This document shows, piece after piece, positions 57,438 to 64,000 of a stretch of 64,000 bases of DNA; the first letter of the stretch is position 1; every line of letters starts with the position of its first letter. The stretch covers positions 1,674,001 to 1,738,000 of the forward strand of contig NC_009464.1 of the NCBI RefSeq assembly GCF_000063445.1, in the 5' to 3' direction. The position numbers and the translations under genes are program-made. The DNA is from Methanocella arvoryzae MRE50 (lineage in GTDB: Archaea; Halobacteriota; Methanocellia; Methanocellales; Methanocellaceae). The notes under the pieces were generated by a model, which ran no database searches, was not told where the DNA came from, and saw only the letters and a list, made by a program, of their open reading frames with translations.

Positions 57438-59162
57438 ATGAAGAAGAACGACGAAGTCTCGGCAGTATTATACGACATCTCGAGGCTGCTGGAGCTGGAA
57501 GGGGAGGAAGCGTACCGCATCAGGGCGTACCGGAAGGCTTCGCAAAGCGTGAGCTCGCTGGAAGGGGACATCGAGGAGTACTACAAGGAGGGAAGGCTGC
57601 GGGACATCCCCGGCGTCGGCCCCAGCATCGGCTCGGTGATCGAAGAGCTGCTGAGGACGGGGAGGAGCGGCCTGCTGGAAACGCTAAAAAAAGAAACCCC
57701 CCTGGAGCTCTACGAGGTCATCGAGGTGCCGGGCATAGGCCGGAAGACGGCGCTGAAGGTGCACAGGGCTCTGGGGGTCGCGACGATAGAGGAGTTCAGG
57801 GACGCTGCGAGATCCCACCGCATCAGGCGGATCAAAGGCCTGGGAGATAAGGTCGAGAAGAAGATCCTCGACGCCCTCGATCGGCACAACAAGGCCCTGA
57901 GCGAGACCAGGATCCCTGTATTCAGGGCTTCCGCCATCGCCGCCGAGATCATGGGGTACTTTAAGGACTGCGAGGGCCTTGCGCAGGCGGACGTCGCGGG
58001 AAGCCTGCGGCGGCGTGCCCCCATGATCGGCGACATCGACATCGTGGCCGCCGCACACGACCCGGCCGAGGTGATCGACTGCTTCTGCAACATGCCCATC
58101 ACCCGGATAGTCAAGGACAGGGGAGAACACCACGCCGAGATCACGACCCGGTATCGCGTGGACGCGAAGCTGAAGATCGTCAGCCGCGACAACTACGGGC
58201 TGCGCCTCGCCCTCAATACCGGCTCGAAGGCCCACCTGAGAGAGCTGGAGAAGCGGGCCATGGCGAGAGGCGACCGGCTCAGCAAGGAGGGCTTTTACAA
58301 GGGCGGGGAAGAGAAGGTCAAGTTCCCCAGGGAGGAGGGGTTATACAGGGCGCTCGGCCTCGAGTACATACCCCCGGAACTCAGGGAGGGACGGGGAGAA
58401 GTCGACGCTGCAGCAAAGGGCACGCTGCCCGACCTGATCACCGTGGAGGATATACGCGGCGATCTGCACGTCCACACCGAGTGGAGCGACGGATCAAGCT
58501 CAATCCAGGACATGGCCATGGCCGCCCGGGCGAAAGGGTACGAGTACGTGGCGATCTGCGACCACTCGAAATCGCTGCACATCGCGAACGGGCTGAGCAT
58601 CGAGCGCCTCCGGGACCAGATGGCGGAGATCGACCGCCTCAACGACACGCTGGAGAACTTTACCATTCTCAAGGGCAGCGAGGTCGACATCATGCCCGAC
58701 GGCAGCCTGGATTTGCCGGATGACGTGCTCGAAGACCTCGACATCGTCGTCGGCTCCGTCCACACCCAGCTCAGGCAGGACGCCGACGTGGTCACCAGAA
58801 GAGTGATCAACGCCCTCGAAAACGAGCACCTCACCATCCTCGCCCACCCCACGTCCCGCATCCTCGGCAGGAGAGAGCCCACCGCCATAGACATCGACCG
58901 GGTCATAGAGGCCGCTAAAGAGAACAACAAAGTCCTGGAGGTAAACGCCTATCCAGACAGGCTCGACCTCAGCGACGAGCACGTCAAAAAGGCCATGGAC
59001 GCCGGCGTCATGGTCTCCATCGACACGGACTCCCACGGCATCGCCGAGCTGGACTACATGGAATTCGGCGTCAACAACGCCCGCCGGGGCTGGGCCACGA
59101 AGGCCAGAGTTCTGAACACGCTGTCCACAGGGGCGCTGCTGGAATATATCGAGAGGTATTAA
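57438..59162 (+). CDS. polX: PolX-type family X DNA polymerase with PHP domain
   Basis: 574 residues from the ATG at 57438, which begins MKKNDEVSAVLYDISRLLEL as expected for PolX; the frame extends to 57240 without homology. An 8-kDa HhH region (GVGPSIGSVIEELL, GIGRKTALKV) and the polymerase motif GSLRRRAPMIGDIDIV near 170-190 are followed by the C-terminal PHP domain (GDLHVHTEWSDGSSS, ICDHSKSL, GSEVDIM, ILAHPTSR, DTDSHG). PolX fills short gaps in base excision repair, and the PHP part trims 3' ends. It is monocistronic. Confidence 0.95.
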   Translation: MKKNDEVSAVLYDISRLLELEGEEAYRIRAYRKASQSVSSLEGDIEEYYKEGRLRDIPGVGPSIGSVIEELLRTGRSGLLETLKKETPLELYEVIEVPGIGRKTALKVHRALGVATIEEFRDAARSHRIRRIKGLGDKVEKKILDALDRHNKALSETRIPVFRASAIAAEIMGYFKDCEGLAQADVAGSLRRRAPMIGDIDIVAAAHDPAEVIDCFCNMPITRIVKDRGEHHAEITTRYRVDAKLKIVSRDNYGLRLALNTGSKAHLRELEKRAMARGDRLSKEGFYKGGEEKVKFPREEGLYRALGLEYIPPELREGRGEVDAAAKGTLPDLITVEDIRGDLHVHTEWSDGSSSIQDMAMAARAKGYEYVAICDHSKSLHIANGLSIERLRDQMAEIDRLNDTLENFTILKGSEVDIMPDGSLDLPDDVLEDLDIVVGSVHTQLRQDADVVTRRVINALENEHLTILAHPTSRILGRREPTAIDIDRVIEAAKENNKVLEVNAYPDRLDLSDEHVKKAMDAGVMVSIDTDSHGIAELDYMEFGVNNARRGWATKARVLNTLSTGALLEYIERY

Positions 59163-59269
59163 AAAAAGATAAAAAGCCAAGAGTCGGGTGATGAACGGTG
59201 CCTTGATCAGGTATAAGAGGTGAAAAATCGGCAGTTTCCCTGATCTGCGCATATATCACCGCCAAGCAC

Positions 59270-59590
59270 TCGCCTTAAGAAAAACTGAAAGATAGCCCGG
59301 CATAGGTCGAAAATACCGCCAAGCACTCGCTGGATGATAAATGGGGATTTTCAGGTAGAGGCTATGAAAAATTGAAAGTTGGCCCTGTGTGAGTCGAAAA
59401 TACCGCCAGGCACGCCAAGGAGCCAAGCTCGCCAAGAGCTAATTTTTCATGGAACGCCAAGCTAAATACGGGTGATTTGTGCGATTACGATCAAATAAAT
59501 CTTGGCGCCCTTGGCCCCTTGGCGTGCCTGGCGGTCTTGCAACCATAGCCGAAACAACATGTTTTTCATAGGAGTACGATGGATGAGCTG
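59270..59590. repeat. Hairpin element, CGCCAAG family, copy C (best preserved)
   Basis: Left arm 59403-59427 and right arm 59510-59534 are reverse complements at 24 of 25 positions, around an 82-base centre. Each arm is made of GCCAAG/CTTGGC words. The leader TGAAAAATTGAAAGTTGGCC (59366-59385) and tail AACCATAGCCGAAACAACAT are shared with copy B. A partial left arm at 59270-59330 suggests a second, nested copy. No gene lies in 59163-59695. Confidence 0.8.
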
Positions 59591-59695
59591 TACTGCGCTC
59601 AAGTCTGAATAATGAAAAGTTATTCATGCGACGCAGGACGCCAATGGATTATTAAATAATTGTAGATCAAATCTTTGGCCTTGGCGTTTGATTAT

Positions 59696-60748
59696 TTAGC
59701 TCTTTTTTATAAGGTAGATGGACGGGTGCAGGCCGTGCAGGCTGAGTGTACACCGCTTTTCAATATGAAGGCCGCAGCTCTCTGCAGCTCTGGTGATAGC
59801 TTCTTCCTGGTCGGTCAGCAGCACCATCAGGCCTCCGGGGGCGAGCAGCCTCTTCGCCTCGGCCAGGAACTCTACGTATAGCTGGTCTACGTCGCCAACC
59901 TCTATCTGTTTGCCCCAGGGCAGGTTGGAGACGATCTTGTTCACAGATCCGGACGGCAGGCCGGTATGGCGGGCGTCCCTGTGGTCTATGCGGATCGAGC
60001 CGGGCAGGTTCTGGCGGGCGATCTCCAGCCGTTCGGGTGATATGTCGCTGCCGATGATGGCCTTTGCCTCACAGGAGGCTCGCTCTGCCAGGATGGTACC
60101 TGAGCCGCAGAAGGGATCGAGGAAGATGTCGTCGGGCCGGGGCATGGATATTAATACCATCGCGTGCGCGACCGAGGCTTTCAGGGCTGCGGAGAGGAAC
60201 TGCTTCTCCTGCCCCCGGTAGCGGAAGGTCGCCGGTGTCAGCTTGACGTGGAGGAATGCCGAGCCCCCTTCCACGTCTATCCTGAAATGCAGGTCGTGCG
60301 CCTCCACCGACCCCCGCCTGAAGCCGAGCACCCTGACCAGGGCGTCCAGCAGTGCGTCGGCCGCCTGGTACCTGCTATAGGTATGCTTTCCCGTGCGGCT
60401 GCCGCTGACGATGACGGATCTGGCGCTCAGGTCTCCGTACAGCCGCTCCAGACGTGGCCGCAGGCCCAGCTTCGCGAGCTTCCGGGGGATCTCGGCCAGG
60501 TCGGCCTTATGGGGGCCGATCTCGAACGAGCCCAGGTAGTAGTAGAGGTTGTCCACGCACCGGAGGGAGAACAACTCCTCGTAGCTGCGGTCGAACCGGA
60601 AAAAGATCTTTCCACGTTTCCTGGTCAGCACCTTCAGCCCGCCGAGCTTCGACTGCATCTCCCCGGCTGCAACGTCCTCTATCCCCGGCACCGTGGTGGC
60701 CATGTAGATCTGCTCGTTAGGATTCTCAGCGCGGCTTTTCGGGTCCAT
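59696..60748 (-). CDS. THUMP-domain RNA methyltransferase (Trm14/RlmL type)
   Basis: 350 residues. An N-terminal THUMP-like part (about 15-165) is followed by a Rossmann methyltransferase with FLDPFCGSGTILAE (SAM binding), GSDISPERLEIARQN and the catalytic SNLPWGKQIE motif. The NLPWG tetrad is a variant of NPPY typical of N2-guanine methyltransferases. It probably modifies guanosine in tRNA, as Trm14 does at position 6. It diverges from the thpR-cca pair, another tRNA-processing unit. Confidence 0.9.
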   Translation of the reverse strand: MDPKSRAENPNEQIYMATTVPGIEDVAAGEMQSKLGGLKVLTRKRGKIFFRFDRSYEELFSLRCVDNLYYYLGSFEIGPHKADLAEIPRKLAKLGLRPRLERLYGDLSARSVIVSGSRTGKHTYSRYQAADALLDALVRVLGFRRGSVEAHDLHFRIDVEGGSAFLHVKLTPATFRYRGQEKQFLSAALKASVAHAMVLISMPRPDDIFLDPFCGSGTILAERASCEAKAIIGSDISPERLEIARQNLPGSIRIDHRDARHTGLPSGSVNKIVSNLPWGKQIEVGDVDQLYVEFLAEAKRLLAPGGLMVLLTDQEEAITRAAESCGLHIEKRCTLSLHGLHPSIYLIKKS

Positions 60749-60858
60749 AGAGATCAGGCTCTATGCATGATCTGCGGGGCCTTTAATAAAATGATCGCAT
60801 GGCACGGGAATGCTCATGGTTGCGCGCAACCTTTTTTCCCTACGCGGTGCAATGTACT

Positions 60859-61407
60859 ATGATCATGATTCGCACGTTCATAGCGGTCAACCTGGACCCG
60901 GCTATCAAGGAGAAGATTGCCGAGGCCGTGGGGGACTTCAACATGAAGGGCTTGAAGACGGTGGAGCCGGAGCTGGTCCACATCACCCTGAAGTTCCTGG
61001 GCAACGTAGAGGAGGACCGGATCGACGCTATCGCCGACGCCCTGAAAGAGGGCGTCACAGTAGAGCCGTTTACGGCGACTTTCCGCTCCATAGGGGGCTT
61101 CCCGGGGACGAAGAACCCTCGCGTCATCTGGATCGGCGCCGAGGGGCCGTTCGAGGCATTGAATAAACAGGTGGAGGACGCTCTGGCCGGTATCGGCTTC
61201 GAGAGGGAGGGCAGGTTCAACGCCCACGTCACAATCGGCCGGATCAAATTTTCGACCCCGGAGCAGAAGCAGCGGCTGCCGCTGCTGTTCGAGAAGTACA
61301 GGGACTTCTACGCCGGCACCCAGCCGGTGGACAGGATCCACGTGATGAAGAGCACTTTAAGCCCGAAGGGGCCGAAGTATGAGGCTATCCGGGAGATCCT
61401 GCTTTGA
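60859..61407 (+). CDS. thpR: RNA 2',3'-cyclic phosphodiesterase / 2'-5' ligase-like protein (ThpR)
   Basis: 182 residues from the ATG at 60859; the ATG at 60865 is equally possible. The two HxT motifs HITLKFLG (near 42-49) and HVTIGRIK (near 125-132) define the 2H phosphoesterase active site. The protein hydrolyses 2',3'-cyclic phosphates at RNA ends. Its stop overlaps the start of cca by 4 bases, so the two are translationally coupled; this pairing is common in archaea. Confidence 0.93.
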   Translation: MIMIRTFIAVNLDPAIKEKIAEAVGDFNMKGLKTVEPELVHITLKFLGNVEEDRIDAIADALKEGVTVEPFTATFRSIGGFPGTKNPRVIWIGAEGPFEALNKQVEDALAGIGFEREGRFNAHVTIGRIKFSTPEQKQRLPLLFEKYRDFYAGTQPVDRIHVMKSTLSPKGPKYEAIREILL

Positions 61408-62735
61408 TCACGGACAGCATCCTCAAAGAGGCGGCGGGGAGAGTCAAGCCCAGCGCCGCCGAAGCAGATAACCTGAAAAATACGGCCCGGGAGATAATCG
61501 GCCGGATCGACAGCGAGGCCGCCCGCCTAGGGTTCAACGTCCACGCTATCCACGTGGGCTCCACCGCCCGGGACACGTGGCTCAGGGGCAAGCGGGACAT
61601 CGACATCTTCCTCATGTTCCCCCCGGAGACGCCCCGGGAGCAGCTGAAGCTGGAAGGGCTGCAGCTGGCCAGGAGCGTGTCCGACGACTACGAGGAGAAG
61701 TACGCGGAGCACCCGTACATCAGCGCGATCTACAAGGGCTTTGACGTCGACCTGGTGCCCTGCTTCAACGTGCCGGACGCCTCGAAGATCCAGTCGGCCG
61801 TCGACCGGAGCCCGTTCCACAACCAGTACGTGCTCACACACATCAACGGCCTGAACGACGAAGCCCGCCTGCTCAAGCAGTTCATGCACGGCGTCGGCGT
61901 CTATGGCTCGGAGCTGCGGACCCAGGGGTTCTCCGGCTACCTGGCGGAACTGCTCATCATCAGGTACGGCTCATTCCTCGATACGGTTAAGGCGGGCGCG
62001 AACTTTTACCGGGGCCTGGTCATCGACGTGGAGGACCACATGGACCCGGGAGTGAAGCACCCGGAGCCTCTCATCGTCATAGACCCGGTGGACCCGAAGC
62101 GGAACGTGGCCGCGGCGCTCTCGGAGCAGAAGCTCTACGAGTTCGTGGACGCATGCCGGCGCTTCCAGAAGGCCCCGAGCCTCGACATGTTCTTTCCGCC
62201 CCCCGTCGAGCCGGTGGACGAGCCGGAACTGCTGGAGATCATCGACGACAGGGGCACGCTGCTGCTGACCATCACCTTCCGGGCGCCGGACATCGTAGAG
62301 GATACTTTGTACCCGCAGCTCAGGAAGGCGGAAGAGTCGGTCGTGCGCATGCTGGAGCTGCACGAGTTCAAGGTATACCGGAGCGGCGTCTGGTCGAACG
62401 GGAAGAGGTGCGCCATCGTGCTGGAAATGCTCGTCTGGTCTCTCCCCAACATCGAGCGCCACCTCGGCCCCCCGCTCGAGCAGCGGGAACACGCCGACCG
62501 GTTCCGGGATAAGTACCCTGATGCATACGTATTCGGCTATCGCTATGCCGTCGACATCCCGAGAAAATACCCCCGGGCCGACGAGCTCATCCGGGCGAGG
62601 CTCACCTCCTGCGCGTTGGGCAAGCAGGTCTCCGAATCGATCCGCCAGGACTTCATCGTGCTCTCCGGCACCTCCGTGCTGAGCGTCGGCGAAGGCATCG
62701 GCGAATTCCTGCGAGAGCTGCTGCACAGGAAATAG
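61404..62735 (+). CDS. cca: CCA-adding enzyme, archaeal class I
   Basis: 443 residues from a TTG that overlaps the thpR stop; GGGAGA is 6-7 bases before it. The catalytic pattern is HVGSTARDTWLRGKRDIDIF near 50-69, with the DxD carboxylates; a third Asp is in KGFDVDLVPCF. The central and tail domains (HPEPLIVIDPVDPKRNVAAALS) belong to archaeal CCA enzymes. It builds or repairs the 3' CCA of tRNAs without a template, fitting the tRNA-His gene here that lacks encoded CCA. Confidence 0.95.
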   Translation: MITDSILKEAAGRVKPSAAEADNLKNTAREIIGRIDSEAARLGFNVHAIHVGSTARDTWLRGKRDIDIFLMFPPETPREQLKLEGLQLARSVSDDYEEKYAEHPYISAIYKGFDVDLVPCFNVPDASKIQSAVDRSPFHNQYVLTHINGLNDEARLLKQFMHGVGVYGSELRTQGFSGYLAELLIIRYGSFLDTVKAGANFYRGLVIDVEDHMDPGVKHPEPLIVIDPVDPKRNVAAALSEQKLYEFVDACRRFQKAPSLDMFFPPPVEPVDEPELLEIIDDRGTLLLTITFRAPDIVEDTLYPQLRKAEESVVRMLELHEFKVYRSGVWSNGKRCAIVLEMLVWSLPNIERHLGPPLEQREHADRFRDKYPDAYVFGYRYAVDIPRKYPRADELIRARLTSCALGKQVSESIRQDFIVLSGTSVLSVGEGIGEFLRELLHRK

Positions 62736-62790
62736 AGGCCCTGGGTGACGGGTAAAAAGTTTGCTCGGCCCCGGGAGGCCTCGGTTTTAA

Positions 62791-62870
62791 TTCGCAAAGG
62801 CGCAGGGGCGCAACGACGCAAAGATCTTTTAGATAGCCCTGGCGTCTTTGCGCCCTTGCGCCCTTGCGAA
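62791..62870. repeat. Hairpin element, CGCAAAGG family
   Basis: CGCAAAGG, CGCAGGGG, CGCAACGA and CGCAAAGA follow each other with an 8-base period (62793-62824). They face GTCTTTGCGCCCTTGCG (62844-62860) and CCCTTGCGAA (62861-62870), the reverse complement of the same words. The outer TTCGCAA/TTGCGAA pairs exactly. The rest of 62736-62918 has nothing recognisable. Confidence 0.75.
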
Positions 62871-62918
62871 CTAAGAACAAGGCGGCCTGGCGCCGAACAC
62901 TACCCACTTTTCGCATTG

Positions 62919-63914
62919 TTATATACGCCAGTACTGTCGCTGGATCCGGACGGCCTCGCCAATGTGGGATACTGCACCGGCGGTTGTCTCTGGCTCGATC
63001 TCCGCGTCCTCGCCCAAAAACCCTCGTATGGAGGCGGCCACGCAGTCGGGCAGCAGGGCCGAGTACCCGCCCTCCAGCATAGCGACGACTCCCAGGGCGC
63101 TGCTCATCGTTCTGACCATGTAAGCCAGCTTCTGAAAGCCCCGGGGAGTCATTCGCATATCTCCGAGGGGGTCTCCTTGTGCCGGGTCGTAGCCTGCGGA
63201 CACGATCACCAGGCCTGGCTTATAGTCGTCCGTGATGGGCGTGAGCACCCTGAGAAAGGCCTCGAGGAAGTCGGCGTCGGTGGATCCTGCGGGCAGGGGC
63301 ACGTTCACATTAAAGCCTTCTCCTTCACCCTCGCCGGTCTCGGCGGCATCGCCGGTGTACGGGAAATGGGGGGACTGGTGCACGGAAAAGTATAGGACGT
63401 CCGGGGTGCGGTAAAAGATCTGCTGGGTGCCGTTGCCATGGTGCACGTCCCAGTCGACGACGAGCACTTTACGATAGTGATCCAGGGCCCGGGCGGCGCC
63501 GATCGCGGCGTTGTTGAAGATGCAGAAGCCCATCGCCCGGCCCGGGAGAGCGTGGTGTCCCGGGGGACGGACTAGGCCGAAGGCCAGCTCTCTGCCCTTG
63601 CGGACCTCCTCCACCGCGTCCAGAGCGGCACCAGCTGCCAGCCGGGCAGCATCCAGAGAGCCGGCGGTCATCTCGGTGTCGGGGTCCAGCATGCCGGTGC
63701 CAGATGTCTCGATATGCCTGACGTAGTCTAAATCATGCACTCTGGTCAGCTGCCTTTCGGCAGCCCTGCCCAGAGAGACCACGTCTACATGACCCATTAA
63801 TTCTGAAGAGTTCAGGCCCCCCATGATAGCGGTGAGCCTGCGAGCGTTCTCGATATGGCTTTCTGTCCCGTGGAGAAGGCACTGATCGGAGTACAGGACG
63901 CAGGCACGCTTCAT
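62919..63914 (-). CDS. Histone deacetylase-family (class II-like) amidohydrolase
   Basis: 331 residues. Active-site features are RPPGHHALPGRAMGFCIFNNAA (the His pair), VVDWDVHHGNGTQQIF (the zinc-binding Asp/His), VSAGYDPAQGDPLG and MLEGGYS. The protein resembles archaeal and bacterial acetylpolyamine or acetoin-utilisation-type deacetylases; the substrate could be acetylated lysine or polyamine. A class II-like loop (VHQSPHFPYTG) is present. It begins 2 bases after the stop of the preceding gene on the same strand. Confidence 0.93.
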   Translation of the reverse strand: MKRACVLYSDQCLLHGTESHIENARRLTAIMGGLNSSELMGHVDVVSLGRAAERQLTRVHDLDYVRHIETSGTGMLDPDTEMTAGSLDAARLAAGAALDAVEEVRKGRELAFGLVRPPGHHALPGRAMGFCIFNNAAIGAARALDHYRKVLVVDWDVHHGNGTQQIFYRTPDVLYFSVHQSPHFPYTGDAAETGEGEGEGFNVNVPLPAGSTDADFLEAFLRVLTPITDDYKPGLVIVSAGYDPAQGDPLGDMRMTPRGFQKLAYMVRTMSSALGVVAMLEGGYSALLPDCVAASIRGFLGEDAEIEPETTAGAVSHIGEAVRIQRQYWRI

Positions 63915-63916
63915 AA

Positions 63917-64000
63917 TTAAGGAGGTACGAGGCGGGGATATTTGATGCTTTTGTTCGCCTGCAGCGGCCCGTAAACGAGCTTAAAATTGCCATCCGATTC
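63917..64000 (-). CDS. 3' end of a gene entering from beyond the right edge
   Basis: The minus-strand frame reads ESDGNFKLVYGPLQANKSIK and then YPRLVPP followed by TAA at 63917-63919. It is open to the window edge and stops 2 bases before the start of the deacetylase gene, as in an operon. Only 27 residues are visible, so the family cannot be named. Confidence 0.5.
   Translation of the reverse strand, partial: ESDGNFKLVYGPLQANKSIKYPRLVPP

Overview
The window looks like chromosomal DNA of a methanogenic archaeon, most likely of the Methanocella (Rice Cluster I) type; the genus is an inference from gene content, not a search result. Archaeal markers seen directly are a TATA-binding protein (14947-15513), ABCE1 (34884-36656), the proteasome-activating nucleotidase PAN with a C-terminal HbYX tail (54501-55733), an archaeal CCA-adding enzyme, a DRG GTPase, a DUF460 protein, TrmB and TATA-box promoters. 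Methanogen traits are an F420H2:NADP oxidoreductase, the sulfide-based homocysteine cluster (DUF39/CBS, NIL-ferredoxin, UPF0280) and PAS kinases with an HDINN-type H-box. No rRNA, CRISPR array, prophage or intact insertion sequence was found. One tRNA (His) is present.

Layout. 1-7150: a CBS protein, a MinD-like ATPase, a prenyl synthase, LarB, two paralogous glycine-rich secreted proteins and DUF460. 7198-14713: an anchored protein, a GT2 glycosyltransferase, a 1-kb repeat field, the homocysteine operon, MarC and an anchored protein. 14714-25706: TBP, sensory proteins (histidine kinase, wHTH-PAS-PocR), a stand-alone ArcS-core protein, a MarR-flavodoxin-membrane operon and Ogt. 25707-34790: a field of secreted lipoproteins (five copies of one family, one frameshifted) mixed with repeats, an orphan HicB and gene remnants. 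34884-47389: ABCE1, an EMC6-like protein, Fno, a MagIII-type glycosylase, Mrp/NBP35, three DUF2892 miniproteins, a membrane-spanning propeller-wHTH regulator, DRG, tRNA-His and a large NHL-repeat surface protein. 47561-53187: two small regulons with visible operators, TetR with an ICMT-like methyltransferase and a lipoprotein, then TrmB with a rifampicin-phosphotransferase-like enzyme. 53188-64000: PAN, DedA, PolX, a THUMP methyltransferase, ThpR-Cca and a histone-deacetylase-family enzyme.

The most unusual content is intergenic. Long hairpins recur, each arm being an array of short near-repeats with a period of about 8-10 bp and the other arm its reverse complement. At least four unrelated word sets use this same plan: CACAGATT (8985-9312, 26470-26900, 32105-32435), CGCCAAG (9475-9745, 32575-32815, 59270-59590), CACAGAGA (40081-40286) and CGCAAAGG (62791-62870). 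In the CACAGATT family one 16-17 bp flanking arm pair has changed in step on both sides between copies, which argues that pairing is maintained.

Several regulatory circuits can be read from sequence: three MarR-type palindromes around one TATA box, three TGAC-N5-GTCA sites shared by tetR and its neighbour operon, GTAGTTTT/AAAACTAC sites at trmB and the phosphotransferase-like gene, three AGTATAWATACTC boxes upstream of tbp, and a 13-bp-period triple palindrome upstream of the DUF460 gene. Start codons were chosen from Shine-Dalgarno spacing, expected domain N-termini and overlaps, so several differ from the longest open frame.
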